Assembly (NCBI GenBank): GCA_947472765.1
Contig: CANJCM010000053.1
Coordinates: forward strand, 1 to 32,769
Direction: 5' to 3'
Source: Opitutia bacterium
GTDB lineage: Bacteria > Verrucomicrobiota > Verrucomicrobiia > Opitutales > Opitutaceae
DNA: 32,769 nt
The notes below the pieces were generated by a model. That model was not told the origin of the DNA and did no database searches. It worked only from the letters and a program-made list of their open reading frames with translations. Position numbers and translations under genes: made by a program. The first letter of the stretch is position 1, and the number at the start of each line of letters is the position of its first letter. Shown here in pieces: positions 1 to 8,099 of this stretch.

Positions 1-791
1 ACGCCGAGCGCGGCGGCCAGGTGCATGGGACCGCTGTCATTGGCGATCACCCAGTCGGCGCGTTGAATCAGGGCCGGCAGCGAAACGAGACTCGTGTTGC
101 CGGTGAGGTTGAAAAACTGCTCGGGCGGATAACCGCTGCGGTCGTGGACGTAATTGCTGCCGGCCCAGATCACCTTCCAGTTCTTGCCTTCCTTGATGAT
201 CAGCTCCGTGAGCTGCTTGAAGCCATTCCAGCATTTCTCGGCGCGGCGGCTGTCCGGAAACATCAGGATCGGCTTCCCGCCGCCCCGCGTGTCCGCGAAG
301 CGCAACGGGAGATTCTCGACCTCGCGAAACTTGAGGTGACCGTGCAGTTCGGCCTTTGCCCCGAGCACCGGACAGAACTGCAGCAGGATCTCCAGAGCGT
401 GACTGCGTTTGCCCTCGGGTGGCAGCGGAACCTTCTCGTCGTAGAAAATGCCCGCCATCTCCCGCGCATCGGTGCGACCCACCTTGTGCTTCGCCTTGGT
501 CCGGGAAGTCATCAACCCGGTCCGCAGCAGTCCCTGCATGTCGAACACGTAGTCGAACGTGGTCTTCCGCAGTTCCTTCATCAGCCGCAGAAATCCCTTC
601 GCGCCGGCGTTGCGCTCGAAGACGTAAACGTGGTCCACCGCCACGCAGGCCCGCACGATCGGGGCGAAGATCTCCCGCACCACCCACGAAATCCTCAGGT
701 CGTCCCGCTGCGCCTTCAGCGACGTGGCGACCTGCAGCCCCTGCACGATATCGCCGAGGGAGGAAGGTTTGATGATGAGAATTTCGGTCAT
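1..791 (-). CDS. Glycosyltransferase family 9 (heptosyltransferase-like), partial
   Basis: The reading frame starts at ATG 789-791 and runs off the left edge, so the C-terminus is missing. The N-terminus (TEILIIKPSSLGDIVQGL) is the typical first strand and glycine loop of ADP-heptose:LPS heptosyltransferases, and the last visible residues (NDSGPMHLAAALGV) are the GT9 nucleotide-sugar binding motif. Family members add heptose to the inner core of LPS at the cytoplasmic face of the inner membrane. It resembles WaaC-type more than WaaF-type enzymes, but I cannot fix the acceptor. It lies divergently to a second GT9 domain fused to an acyltransferase, 160 nt away, which supports a role in LPS core assembly. 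No strong Shine-Dalgarno precedes the start. Confidence 0.88.
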   Translation of the reverse strand, partial: MTEILIIKPSSLGDIVQGLQVATSLKAQRDDLRISWVVREIFAPIVRACVAVDHVYVFERNAGAKGFLRLMKELRKTTFDYVFDMQGLLRTGLMTSRTKAKHKVGRTDAREMAGIFYDEKVPLPPEGKRSHALEILLQFCPVLGAKAELHGHLKFREVENLPLRFADTRGGGKPILMFPDSRRAEKCWNGFKQLTELIIKEGKNWKVIWAGSNYVHDRSGYPPEQFFNLTGNTSLVSLPALIQRADWVIANDSGPMHLAAALG

Positions 792-903
792 GGCAGCGGT
801 GACGGCCCCGAAGGACTTTCGTCACGGAAGGGCAAGGTTTCACGGCTTTTCCGTCCGGAAATCAAACGCCATTTTTTCGCGTCCACCCGATTTGACCGCG
901 GGA

Positions 904-922
904 TTTTTTGCGTAGCAAAAAA
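904..922. repeat. Small T/A-armed inverted repeat in divergent promoter region
   Basis: A perfect 8-bp inverted repeat, TTTTTTGC then GTA then GCAAAAAA, lies in the 160-nt gap between the two divergent LPS genes, about 29 nt before the GTG of the fused gene. On either strand it could act as a short terminator-like hairpin or as an operator; nothing in the sequence decides this. A hairpin with the same GCGTAGC centre but CTTC/GAAG arms occurs at 21214-21228. Confidence 0.5.
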
Positions 923-950
923 CGGGAGCTCCTCGCAATGAGAAGAGCGC

Positions 951-2882
951 GTGTTGCTCCCTCTGCTCAAATTCGCCGGCTGGCTGGTCGCGCACACCCC
1001 CGAGCCGGTTCTGGATTTCGGCGCGGGGCTGCTGGGCGACTTCATTTTCTTCGGCCTGCCCCGACGCCGCCGGCTGATCCTCTCCAACCTGCACCACGCG
1101 TTCCCGGACCGACCCGAGGCGTGGCATCGGCACATCGGCCGCGAAAGCTGCCGGCGGCTCGTCGAGACTGGCTTGCTCTCGCTCGCGACGCCGTTTCTCG
1201 GACCCGAGCGCTACCGTAAGATCATTGCCGCCACGCCGGAACTGCTCGCCGCCTATGCCGAGCACGAGGCGAACCCGGCTGCCACGCTCATCTGTTCGCC
1301 GCACATCGCGTACTGGGAGGCGCAGACGGCCATGGCCCTGGTCATTCCCACGCCCTTGCCCGAGTTCGGGATCATCTTTCGTCCGCTCGACAATCCCGCC
1401 GCGAACGATCTCGTGAAGTCCTCTCGCGAGCGCTTCGGCATGAAGCTGCTTTCGCGGAAGGAAGGCTTCGCCGAGGCTTTAAAGATTCTCCGCCGACGCG
1501 GTTTTGTCGGCGTGCTGTTCGACCAAAACGCCGGCCTGCAGGGCGCCCTCACCACGCTCTTCGGCCGCGTGTGCGCCACGACCGAGCTGCCCGGACTGAT
1601 GGCCGAGAAGTTCGATGCCCGGGTCTACGGGATTTATGCGAGACGGCTTGCCTTCTGGCGGGTGGAAATCGGTTTCCAAAGGGTGATCGGCGACGGCACG
1701 AGTGCCGGGATGACGATTGCGCTCAACCGCTGGCTCGAGGGCCTGCTTCAGTCCAGCGACAATGTCTGCGCCTCCTGGCTGTGGGCGCATGATCGCTGGC
1801 GGAACCAGGACATGCCGCCGCGGCGACTCCGGCTCGAGGCCAAGCGCGACCTGCTGGCGACCGACCTCGCGGCGCGCGGCCTCACCACCCTGCCCCGCCG
1901 CACCCGCATCTGGATCCGGCTCCCGAACTGGCTCGGCGATGTCGTGATGGCGCTGCCGCTGCTCCGGGCCATTCGCACTTCGCGACCCGATGCGGAGCTG
2001 ACGCTCGTCGTGAAGCCGCAATTCGCCGCGCTCCTCGCCCAGTGGCAGATCGCCGACCGCATCGTGCCGCTGCCGTCGCGCGGCTTCGGATACTTCCGGG
2101 CCTTCCGCGCCCTGCGCACCGAGTTTCCGGATGTCTGGATTGCCTTCACCAACTCGTTTCGCGGCGACCTCGAAGCCTGGCTGACGCGGTGTCCGCAGCG
2201 GTTCGGGATCGTCCGACCGGGAAAGCCCCGGCCGCTGCTGACCCACGTCTACCGGGTGCCCGCTGATTTTGACGAAGCCTCCCACCATCAGCTCGAACTT
2301 TGGGAAACTTTTCTGCGGCACTTCGGACTCGAGAGAACTCCGGATCGCAGCCCGATCGCTTCCGCCTCAGCCGGGGCGGCCAATGAGACGGAACGGCGCC
2401 CCATCGGTCTCATCCCGGGTTCAGAGAACATGCCGGCGAAGCGCTGGCCGGTGAACCACTGGCGGGCGCTCATCGAGGCGCTGCCCGAGGAAACGTTCAC
2501 GATCTTCGGCACCCCGAACGACGGCCCGATTGCCGCCGCGGTTGCGGACGGTTTTCCGGCGGCCCGGGTGAACAATCGCGCGGGCCGCACCGACCTCGCG
2601 AGCTTTGCGGTGGCTTTGGGCGAGTGTCGTCTCCTCGTCACCAACGACACCGGCGGGATGCATCTCGCGAATGCCCTGGGCGTGCCGGTGATCGGATTGT
2701 TCGGCCCCACGAACCCGGTCCGCACCGGCCCGGTGTTCGCCACCGCCTCGGGTGTCACGCCAGAAATTCTCCAGCCGCCGGCCTGCCCGAAACAGGGCGG
2801 CGCCGACCTGGCAAGCCTCGCCCCCGAGACCGTGGTTGGGTCAATCCGCCGGCGGCTCGGATCCGCCGCCGCGCGCGTTTAG
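951..2882 (+). CDS. Fusion of lipid A acyltransferase (LpxL/HtrB-like) and heptosyltransferase (GT9, WaaF-like)
   Basis: This 643-residue protein joins two LPS enzymes. Residues 1-290 are a lysophospholipid acyltransferase domain of the HtrB/LpxL group: the HX4(D/E) motif is H118 to E123 (HIAYWE), followed by FRPLDNP at 143-149, FDQN at 190-193 and WLWAHDRW at 276-283. Residues from about 319 form a complete GT9 heptosyltransferase: IWIRLPNWLGDVVMALPLL at the start, PGSENMPAKRWP at 489-500, NDTGGMHL at 565-572 and FGPTNP at 584-589, the last typical of heptosyltransferase II. The acyltransferase should transfer a secondary acyl chain to lipid A and the second domain heptose to the core. GTG 951 is the first possible start after an in-frame stop at 939-941, with a purine-rich AGAAG upstream. 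Both active-site motif sets are intact, so this is a fusion rather than a decayed pair. Confidence 0.9.
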   Translation: MLLPLLKFAGWLVAHTPEPVLDFGAGLLGDFIFFGLPRRRRLILSNLHHAFPDRPEAWHRHIGRESCRRLVETGLLSLATPFLGPERYRKIIAATPELLAAYAEHEANPAATLICSPHIAYWEAQTAMALVIPTPLPEFGIIFRPLDNPAANDLVKSSRERFGMKLLSRKEGFAEALKILRRRGFVGVLFDQNAGLQGALTTLFGRVCATTELPGLMAEKFDARVYGIYARRLAFWRVEIGFQRVIGDGTSAGMTIALNRWLEGLLQSSDNVCASWLWAHDRWRNQDMPPRRLRLEAKRDLLATDLAARGLTTLPRRTRIWIRLPNWLGDVVMALPLLRAIRTSRPDAELTLVVKPQFAALLAQWQIADRIVPLPSRGFGYFRAFRALRTEFPDVWIAFTNSFRGDLEAWLTRCPQRFGIVRPGKPRPLLTHVYRVPADFDEASHHQLELWETFLRHFGLERTPDRSPIASASAGAANETERRPIGLIPGSENMPAKRWPVNHWRALIEALPEETFTIFGTPNDGPIAAAVADGFPAARVNNRAGRTDLASFAVALGECRLLVTNDTGGMHLANALGVPVIGLFGPTNPVRTGPVFATASGVTPEILQPPACPKQGGADLASLAPETVVGSIRRRLGSAAARV

Positions 2883-2919
2883 CTTGCGCTCTGGCCCCCG
2901 CCCCTTCCGCTTTTCCCCG

Positions 2920-3894
2920 ATGTCGCTTCTGACGGTCAACGACCTCCGCACGTACTTCCACACTCGCAATGGCGTGTACCGGGCCGTCGACGGAGTGAGC
3001 TTCGCGGTCGATCGAGGGGAAACACTCGGCATCGTCGGCGAGTCTGGCTCCGGCAAGTCGGTAACCTGCTACTCGATCATGGGGCTGATTCCGCAGCCTC
3101 CCGGGCGGATCGAGAGTGGCACCGCGATGTTCGACGGGGTCGACCTGCTGCATTCCACCGCCGCCCAGTCGCGACAAATCCGCGGGAAGCGCGTGGCGAT
3201 GATCTTTCAGGATCCGATGACGTCGCTGAACCCGTACATGCGGGTGTCCGAACAAATCATCGAGCCGCTGCTCATCCACGAGAAGATTTCCAAGACCGAC
3301 GCGACGCGGCGCGCCCTGGAAATGCTGGAGGCGGTGGGCATCAACGATCCGGAGAAGCGGATGAATCTCTACCCGCACGAATTCTCCGGCGGCATGCGGC
3401 AGCGCGTCATGATCGCGATGGCCCTCATCACGAAGCCGGAATTGCTCATCGCGGACGAGCCGACCACCGCGCTCGACGTCACGGTGCAGGCCCAGATTCT
3501 CGAGTTGATCCGAAAGATGCAGAAGGACCTCGGCATGGCCGTGATTTTCATCACCCACGATCTCGGCGTCGTCTCGGGGCTCTGCGACCGCGTCCAGGTC
3601 ATGTATGCGGGCCGCATCGTCGAGACGGCGGACACCCGGACGCTGTTCTACCATCCGAAGCACCCGTACACCCGCGCCCTCCAACGCTCGATTCCGTCGC
3701 TGCAGCCCAAAGGTTCCGAACTCTACACGATTCGCGGCCTGCCGCCGGATCTATCAAAACCGCTCCCCGGTTGCCCCTTCGCTCCGCGTTGCGAGTTTGC
3801 CGAAGACAAGTGCGTGAACACGGCGGTGCAGCTCGCCAACGTGGCCCCGGGCCACGCCCACGCCTGTCTCCGCGCGCAACTCGGCGAAATCTGA
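2920..3894 (+). CDS. Oligopeptide/dipeptide-type ABC transporter ATP-binding protein (OppD/DppD class)
   Basis: The 324-residue protein is a full ABC ATPase: Walker A GESGSGKS at 40-47, Q-loop FQDP at 96-99, signature FSGGMRQR at 155-162, Walker [13 protein letters not shown] at 175-186 and switch His213. The C-terminal extension, [15 protein letters not shown] plus Cys316, is the cysteine-bearing tail of the oligo/dipeptide group. It would energise uptake of peptides or related solutes on the cytoplasmic side. ATG 2920 is chosen because the domain begins there and it lies 37 nt after the LPS fusion gene; the open frame extends upstream only into that gene. No permease or binding protein is present in the window, so the substrate is unknown. 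It is followed by its usual partner ATPase. Confidence 0.9.
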   Translation: MSLLTVNDLRTYFHTRNGVYRAVDGVSFAVDRGETLGIVGESGSGKSVTCYSIMGLIPQPPGRIESGTAMFDGVDLLHSTAAQSRQIRGKRVAMIFQDPMTSLNPYMRVSEQIIEPLLIHEKISKTDATRRALEMLEAVGINDPEKRMNLYPHEFSGGMRQRVMIAMALITKPELLIADEPTTALDVTVQAQILELIRKMQKDLGMAVIFITHDLGVVSGLCDRVQVMYAGRIVETADTRTLFYHPKHPYTRALQRSIPSLQPKGSELYTIRGLPPDLSKPLPGCPFAPRCEFAEDKCVNTAVQLANVAPGHAHACLRAQLGEI

Positions 3895-3929
3895 ACCGAC
3901 GCCTCTTCCACCGGTCGGCTCACCTCCCC

Positions 3930-4913
3930 ATGTCGGATCCCATTCTCCAGCTCAACGACGTCAAAACCCACTTCCCGATCACGCAGGGGTTCATCTTCAA
4001 GCGGAAGCTGGGCACGGTGAAGGCCGTCGACGGCGTCTCGCTCACGCTCGGCCGCGGCGAGGTGCTCGGACTCGTCGGTGAATCCGGCTGTGGCAAATCC
4101 ACCCTCGCCCGCACGATCATGCGGCTCGTGCCGACCACCGCCGGCAGCGTAGTGCTCGAGGGCAAGAATCTCACCGCCACGTCGGCCCAGAGCGCCCGCG
4201 AGCTCGGCCGGCAGATGCAGATGGTCTTTCAGGATCCGTATGCGTCGCTCAATCCGCGCATGACGGTGTATGCGACGCTGGCCGAGCCGCTGCTGGTTCA
4301 CGGCCTCTGTCCGCCGGCGGCGGTGCCATCGCGGGTGGCTGAGCTGATGGAGGTCGTCGGACTCGCGCCGCGGTTCATGCAGAAGTATCCGCATGAGTTT
4401 TCCGGCGGACAGCGGCAACGTATCGCCATCGCCCGTGCGCTCGCCCTCGAGCCCAAGGTGATCATCGCGGACGAGCCGGTCTCGGCGCTCGATGTTTCGA
4501 TCCAGGCGCAGATTCTCAACCTGCTCGCGCAGCTCGGACGAAAGATGAACCTCTCGCTCATCTTCATCGCGCACGATTTGTCGGTGGTGAAACACATCTC
4601 CGATCGGATCGCCGTGATGTACCTCGGCAAGATCGTCGAGCTCGGGCCGGCGACTGACGTGATCGAGCGGCCGCAGCATCCTTACACGCGGGCTCTCGTC
4701 AGCGCGATTCCGACGCCGAATCCCGACGTGGAACGTTCCCGCCAGCGCATCGTGCTCCCCGGCGACCCGCCCTCACCCGTCAATCCGCCGAAGGGCTGCA
4801 ATTTTCACCCGCGCTGCCCGTACGCCCAGGAGAAGTGCAAGCTCACCGAGCCGCCGTTGGTGGCCGCCGATGCCACGCGCACGGTGGCGTGTATCCGGCT
4901 TGGGGAAATTTGA
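3930..4913 (+). CDS. Oligopeptide/dipeptide-type ABC transporter ATP-binding protein (OppF/DppF class)
   Basis: This 327-residue ATPase partners the preceding one, 35 nt downstream. It has Walker A GESGCGKS at 50-57, signature FSGGQRQR at 157-164, Walker [13 protein letters not shown] at 177-188, switch His215, and the family tail [15 protein letters not shown] at 289-303 with Cys321. The insertion between the first strand and Walker A ([16 protein letters not shown]) is typical of OppF/DppF. The two ATPases form the nucleotide-binding heterodimer of a peptide-type importer; the permeases must be encoded elsewhere. Start at ATG 3930 matches the beginning of the domain. Substrate cannot be read from the ATPase. 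Confidence 0.9.
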   Translation: MSDPILQLNDVKTHFPITQGFIFKRKLGTVKAVDGVSLTLGRGEVLGLVGESGCGKSTLARTIMRLVPTTAGSVVLEGKNLTATSAQSARELGRQMQMVFQDPYASLNPRMTVYATLAEPLLVHGLCPPAAVPSRVAELMEVVGLAPRFMQKYPHEFSGGQRQRIAIARALALEPKVIIADEPVSALDVSIQAQILNLLAQLGRKMNLSLIFIAHDLSVVKHISDRIAVMYLGKIVELGPATDVIERPQHPYTRALVSAIPTPNPDVERSRQRIVLPGDPPSPVNPPKGCNFHPRCPYAQEKCKLTEPPLVAADATRTVACIRLGEI

Positions 4914-4999
4914 GTCGAGAGTTGGGGAGTAATGGAACCGGTGTCCTCCGGACGGGACAATCGGCCTTCAGGCTTCGCCACACTCAACCCCCTACGATC

Positions 5000-5281
5000 A
5001 TGCCCAAAGGTGATAAAAACAGTTACACCGGAAAACAGCCGCAGAAGGCAGAACCCATCGGAGACAGTTACCGCAAGGGCGGGGTCGGTGAACAGGAGGC
5101 CGAGGAACGCGCCTGGCGCACGGCCAACAAGCAGGACGGCGGGGCGAAGAAAAAGCCCGGCGGCCCCTTGAGCCGCGGGGCGCAGTCGCGCGTCGGTGCG
5201 ACCGTAAAGAAAGCAAATGCCCTGTCGAAACGGCCCGCCCGCACGAACCGCACGCGCGCCCGTGCCGGAGTAAAACGCTGA
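5000..5281 (+). CDS. Small basic conserved protein ('plasmid stabilization protein'-like)
   Basis: A 93-residue, lysine/arginine-rich protein. The first half (MPKGDKNSYTGKQPQKAEPI, then a GVGEQEAEERAWRTANKQDGG core) matches my memory of small chromosomal proteins often labelled plasmid stabilization protein, which share the pattern K-x-Y-T-x-K-Q, EAE-x-R-A-W and N-K-x-x-G-G. The label is historical and I know of no established activity. The second half is a low-complexity basic tail (KKKPGG, KRPARTNRTRARAGVKR) that could bind nucleic acid. ATG 5000 is chosen because conservation begins exactly there; the frame is open further upstream. It stands alone, 86 nt after the ABC ATPase gene. Confidence 0.75.
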   Translation: MPKGDKNSYTGKQPQKAEPIGDSYRKGGVGEQEAEERAWRTANKQDGGAKKKPGGPLSRGAQSRVGATVKKANALSKRPARTNRTRARAGVKR

Positions 5282-5424
5282 GCCACGCCCGCTGCGGCTT
5301 CAACGCCCCACGGGCGACTTCGTCCCGCGTGCCGCCGCGAGGGGAAGGTGGGGTGCGACTCGCCATCCTCGCATAGCCCGAACCGGGGCCGGACGTTCCC
5401 TTCACCCGGCTTCGATTTCGGTAC

Positions 5425-5895
5425 TCAGTCCGAATTGCTTCCGTGCGTGAGTTGGCGGACCGCCTCGTAGCACGCGACGCCCGCGGCCGTACTCAGGTTC
5501 AGCGAGCGGAGGTCCGGATTGGCGTGCGGGATCGTGATCTTTGCGTCTTGCAGCTCCTCGTGCAGCCAGTCGGGCGCGCCTGAGCCTTCGTTGCCGAACA
5601 CGAGTCCGTCGCCGTCCTCGTAACGCACCTCCCAGAAGCTGCGGGTGGTCTTCGTGGTGAGCAGCCAGAGACGACGTGGAGCCAGCGGACTCGCGCGAAA
5701 CGCCGCCCAATCCGCATGCTCGTGCACGTCGAGCGACTTCCAGTAATCCATCCCCGCCCGTCGCAGATTGCGATCGTTGATCACGAATCCCAGCGGGTGA
5801 ATCAAATGCAGGCGCGAACGCGTCAAAGCACACATCCGGCCGACATTGCCCGTGTTCGGGGCGATCTCCGGCTGGAACAGGACCACGTGTAGCAT
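5425..5895 (-). CDS. trmL: tRNA (cytidine/uridine-34 2'-O)-methyltransferase TrmL
   Basis: The 156-residue length and motifs fit the short SPOUT methyltransferase TrmL (YibK). Seen are the N-terminal P-N-T-G-N-V-G-R motif at about residues 13-20, the SAM-binding FGNEGSG motif, and the C-terminal knot motif SLNLSTAAGVACYE. The family methylates the ribose of the wobble base in tRNA-Leu isoacceptors, using SAM, in the cytosol. The start at ATG 5895 gives the usual MLHVVLFQPEIAPNTGN opening. It is convergent with the small basic gene and divergent from the receiver gene at 5992. Confidence 0.95.
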   Translation of the reverse strand: MLHVVLFQPEIAPNTGNVGRMCALTRSRLHLIHPLGFVINDRNLRRAGMDYWKSLDVHEHADWAAFRASPLAPRRLWLLTTKTTRSFWEVRYEDGDGLVFGNEGSGAPDWLHEELQDAKITIPHANPDLRSLNLSTAAGVACYEAVRQLTHGSNSD

Positions 5896-5991
5896 GCGTT
5901 CATCCTCCGTGCCGGCGGCCCCGAATCAAGTGCATGCTCATGGATTGCTTTCCCCTCGTTGATTTGCAGCGTCGAACCCAGCGCCCCACCT

Positions 5992-6414
5992 GTGAAGCAG
6001 CCGACGAAATCGGTCGTCCTAGTCGACGACGACCAGGCCTATGCCGACCTCATGGTCGAGATTCTGTCCCATAATCTGGACTGTCCGGTGGTGTCCTTCA
6101 CGCGCCCGCTCGAAGCCCTGGCCGCGTTGCCACTGCTGGCCCCAAGCGTGATCGTGACTGACTACAACATGCCGCAGTTGAACGGGCTCGAGTTCATCCG
6201 GCAGGCCGTGCCGCTCGCGCCCCACGCGGCCGTCGTCGTAATGACCGGCCATGATCTCACCTTTGCCCGCGACGAGATGGATCGTCTCGGCGCGCTGAAG
6301 GGATTCCTCGAAAAGCCCTTTGGCTCGAGGCAGCTGGCGGCGGAGATTATCCGCGTCTGGCCTGAGAAGGGTGCACCCGCCCCCGAGCATCGCCGGCGAC
6401 CGGCCCGGGCCTAG
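5992..6414 (+). CDS. Stand-alone response regulator receiver protein (CheY-like)
   Basis: A 140-residue single receiver domain. The acidic cluster DDD is at 12-14, the predicted phosphorylated Asp57 lies in VIVTDYNMP, the conserved Thr is T85 in MTGHD, and Lys108 lies in FLEKPF. There is no output domain; only a basic proline-rich tail (about residues 116-140) follows. No histidine kinase is nearby, so its partner is unknown. I chose GTG 5992, which gives a start just before the first strand; a TTG at 5959 would add 11 residues. Neither has a clear Shine-Dalgarno. Confidence 0.85.
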   Translation: MKQPTKSVVLVDDDQAYADLMVEILSHNLDCPVVSFTRPLEALAALPLLAPSVIVTDYNMPQLNGLEFIRQAVPLAPHAAVVVMTGHDLTFARDEMDRLGALKGFLEKPFGSRQLAAEIIRVWPEKGAPAPEHRRRPARA

Positions 6415-6444
6415 AGCGGCGGGCGCCTGGTCGAAATTCCAATG

Positions 6445-6515
6445 GAGGGCGGGTGTCCTCACCCGCCGAATTTCCTTCTGGTAGCGGGTGGCCGGTGGGG
6501 CCACCGGCCCTCCAG
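6445..6515. repeat. Two hairpins in the convergent gap between receiver gene and smpB
   Basis: Between the convergent genes sit two strong hairpins. GGCGGGTG at 6448-6455 pairs with CACCCGCC at 6460-6467, and GCCGGTGG at 6491-6498 pairs with CCACCGGC at 6501-6508. The first, preceded by TGGAGG, is the same hairpin that begins the 214-bp composite element found elsewhere in the window. They may act as transcription stops for both genes, but neither is followed by a clear U-run. Confidence 0.6.
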
Positions 6516-6567
6516 TAGCGCGCCGAGACGCGCCGTTACAAAATCCAAGCCGCGCCAACCACCGCAC

Positions 6568-7047
6568 TCAGCGGTGCCGTTCCTTCAAAGCCTGGCTGAT
6601 CTCGCGCTGGACGGCCGCCTTCTTCAGGTCGTCGCGGCGATCGAACAGCTTCTTGCCGGTGCCGAGACCGACTTCGACCTTCACCAGTGCGTTCTTGAAA
6701 TACATCCGCAAGGGGACCAACGCGTGGTTGCCGCCGGCCTCGAGGGTCCGCTGAATCTTGTCGATGTGACGCCGGTGCAGCAGGAGCTTCCGGATCCGCT
6801 TCGCATCGTGATTGTGGATGTTCCCGAACGCGTACTGCTCGATGTGGGCGTTGTGCAGCCAAACCTCGCCTTTTTCCACCCGGGCAAACGCATCGTTGAT
6901 CTGCGCCTTGCCGGCACGAATCGACTTCACCTCGGTCCCGCGCAACTGGATGCCGGCCTCGAAGCGTTCGCCAATCGTGAAATCGCGCAGCGCTTTCGAG
7001 CTGCGGATCTCCGAGAAGCGCTGGGAATCTTTTTTCTGGGCGGCCAT
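6568..7047 (-). CDS. smpB: SsrA-binding protein SmpB
   Basis: The 159-residue protein is a full-length SmpB, which binds tmRNA and delivers it to stalled ribosomes for trans-translation. Visible family segments are FEAGIQLRGTEVKSIRAGKA, the VWLHNAHIEQYAFGN strand, the RKLLLHRRHIDKI basic segment, and the C-terminal tail beginning GTGKKLFDRRDDLKK that enters the decoding centre. I start at ATG 7047 (MAAQKKDSQRF), preceded by GGGA about 7 nt upstream; a TTG two codons earlier is possible. The tmRNA gene itself is not in the window. It lies downstream of rpoZ on the same strand, separated by a terminator. Confidence 0.96.
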   Translation of the reverse strand: MAAQKKDSQRFSEIRSSKALRDFTIGERFEAGIQLRGTEVKSIRAGKAQINDAFARVEKGEVWLHNAHIEQYAFGNIHNHDAKRIRKLLLHRRHIDKIQRTLEAGGNHALVPLRMYFKNALVKVEVGLGTGKKLFDRRDDLKKAAVQREISQALKERHR

Positions 7048-7141
7048 GAACAATCCCGATCAGGGAGAATGACTCTGTGCACGAATGTCGCGAAATCGAC
7101 TCACAAACCGCGATGTCCTCCCGGGCGGGAAATTTGGGGAC

Positions 7142-7180
7142 AAAAAAGGCGGCCCGTCCTGCATGCAGAACCGGACCGCC
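7142..7180 (-). terminator. Rho-independent terminator after rpoZ
   Basis: On the minus strand, GGCGGTCCG pairs with CGGGCCGCC (9 bp with one G-U) around a loop that contains the self-complementary CTGCATGCAG, and is followed by six T. It starts about 18 nt after the rpoZ stop and should separate rpoZ from smpB. Confidence 0.85.
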
Positions 7181-7198
7181 GAAAAGATAAAATCGGAC

Positions 7199-7396
7199 TC
7201 AGGCCGCGAGCTCGTGGCTGATCTTGCCTTCAATGACCTCGCGCAGTGCGGTGTCCTCGGGCGACAGTTTTTCCAACGATTCCACCAGCGGGCGGTTGCC
7301 CCGGCGGAGCTGTTTTACGCGGCGGGACACGACGTTGATCAGCACGTTCGGGTCGCTGATCGTCTTCAGTGCTTCTTTGATGTAATCGTCTCTCAT
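7199..7396 (-). CDS. rpoZ: DNA-directed RNA polymerase omega subunit
   Basis: A 65-residue protein starting MRDDYIKEALKTISDPNVLI. It carries the omega-family core NVVSRRVKQLRRGNRPLVE, followed by the acidic helix EKLSPEDTALREVIEGKI. Omega helps assemble the beta' subunit into RNA polymerase. It is short compared with the roughly 90-residue proteobacterial protein but complete. A strong terminator follows, and the promoter must lie in the 106-nt gap shared with the divergent cutA gene. Confidence 0.88.
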   Translation of the reverse strand: MRDDYIKEALKTISDPNVLINVVSRRVKQLRRGNRPLVESLEKLSPEDTALREVIEGKISHELAA

Positions 7397-7502
7397 GGAG
7401 GGCGGATGCGGTGAAAAACGGAGAGAGCACAGTCCTCGCGAAGGGGCGTCAAGGGCGAATTCCCGCCTTGCGCCGTCCCAGCTGACCCCATCCTTTGCCT
7501 CC

Positions 7503-7823
7503 GTGCTGCTCGCCTGGACCACCGTTGCCTCGCGCCCGGATGCCGACCGTCTGGCGGCGACGGCCGTGTCGCGCAACCTCGCGGTCTGCGTGCAGATCGA
7601 CGGACCGATCACCTCGCACTATCGCTGGCAGGGCCAGGATGCGCGGAGCGAGGAGTTCCGGCTGCAGTTCAAGTGCCTCGAATCGCAACTCGCCGGCCTC
7701 GAAGCGTTCGTCCTCGACGAACATCCCTACGAAACGCCGGAGTGGATCGTGGTCCGGGCGGAGCGCGTGGCGGAAAAATACTTGTCATGGGCCCGGGCCA
7801 ACTCTAGCACTCCGCCCCTTTAA
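7503..7823 (+). CDS. cutA: CutA1-type divalent cation tolerance protein
   Basis: A 106-residue protein with the CutA1 layout: LLAWTTVASRPDADRLAATA at the N-terminus, LAVCVQIDGPITSHYRWQGQ in the middle (the family's CV...S.Y.W.G motif), then EFRLQFK and the C-terminal HPYETPEW...YLSWA. CutA1 proteins form trimers of ferredoxin-like domains; a role in copper tolerance was proposed but the true function is unsettled. GTG 7503 is the only reasonable start giving the usual length; upstream codons in this frame show no family similarity. The stop is 29 nt before the small basic protein gene. Confidence 0.92.
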   Translation: MLLAWTTVASRPDADRLAATAVSRNLAVCVQIDGPITSHYRWQGQDARSEEFRLQFKCLESQLAGLEAFVLDEHPYETPEWIVVRAERVAEKYLSWARANSSTPPL

Positions 7824-7852
7824 CCCTTCGCGCACGTAACTTTTTAAACGCC

Positions 7853-8008
7853 ATGTCACAGCACAAGAGCCTCCAAGGCGCCTCCGGCCTCGTCGTTAAA
7901 CGCAACGTCCTCAAGCGCTTCGAGCGCGTCGACCTGCTCCGGAAACGTGGGCAATGGAAGGCCGGCGACCGCGTCCAGGGCCTGCGCAAGACCAAGCCCG
8001 ACGTCTGA
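7853..8008 (+). CDS. Small basic protein of the Chlamydiae/Verrucomicrobia family
   Basis: A 51-residue basic protein opening with MSQHKSLQGASGLVVKRNV and carrying the core VLKRFERVDLLRKRGQWK, followed by VQGLRKTKPDV. I recognise this as the small basic protein family described for Chlamydiae and Verrucomicrobia; I recall it under TIGR04137, unverified here. Its biochemical role is not established; size and charge suggest a ribosomal or nucleic-acid association. The gene is too short to stand out by length but is supported by this pattern, a well placed ATG and a strong terminator directly after it. It is the best taxonomic marker in the window. Confidence 0.88.
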   Translation: MSQHKSLQGASGLVVKRNVLKRFERVDLLRKRGQWKAGDRVQGLRKTKPDV

Positions 8009-8029
8009 GCGCATCGAATTCTTTTCCCC

Positions 8030-8059
8030 GGCAGGCAGTTTCGGCTGCCTGCCTTTTTT
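8030..8059 (+). terminator. Rho-independent terminator after the small basic protein gene
   Basis: GGCAGGCAG at 8030-8038 pairs perfectly with CTGCCTGCC at 8045-8053 across a 6-nt loop, and six T follow (8054-8059). It lies 21 nt after the stop codon and 40 nt before the DedA gene, so it probably ends the cutA/small basic protein transcript. Confidence 0.93.
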
Positions 8060-8099
8060 GCGCCCGCTGCTTCCGGTCTGACCCCAGCCTCCCCTTTTC

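Noticed and set aside
37-843. 268-residue open frame on the minus strand at the left edge
   Set aside because: It is in the wrong frame; the correct minus frame starting at 791 encodes a GT9 protein and has no stop before the window edge.
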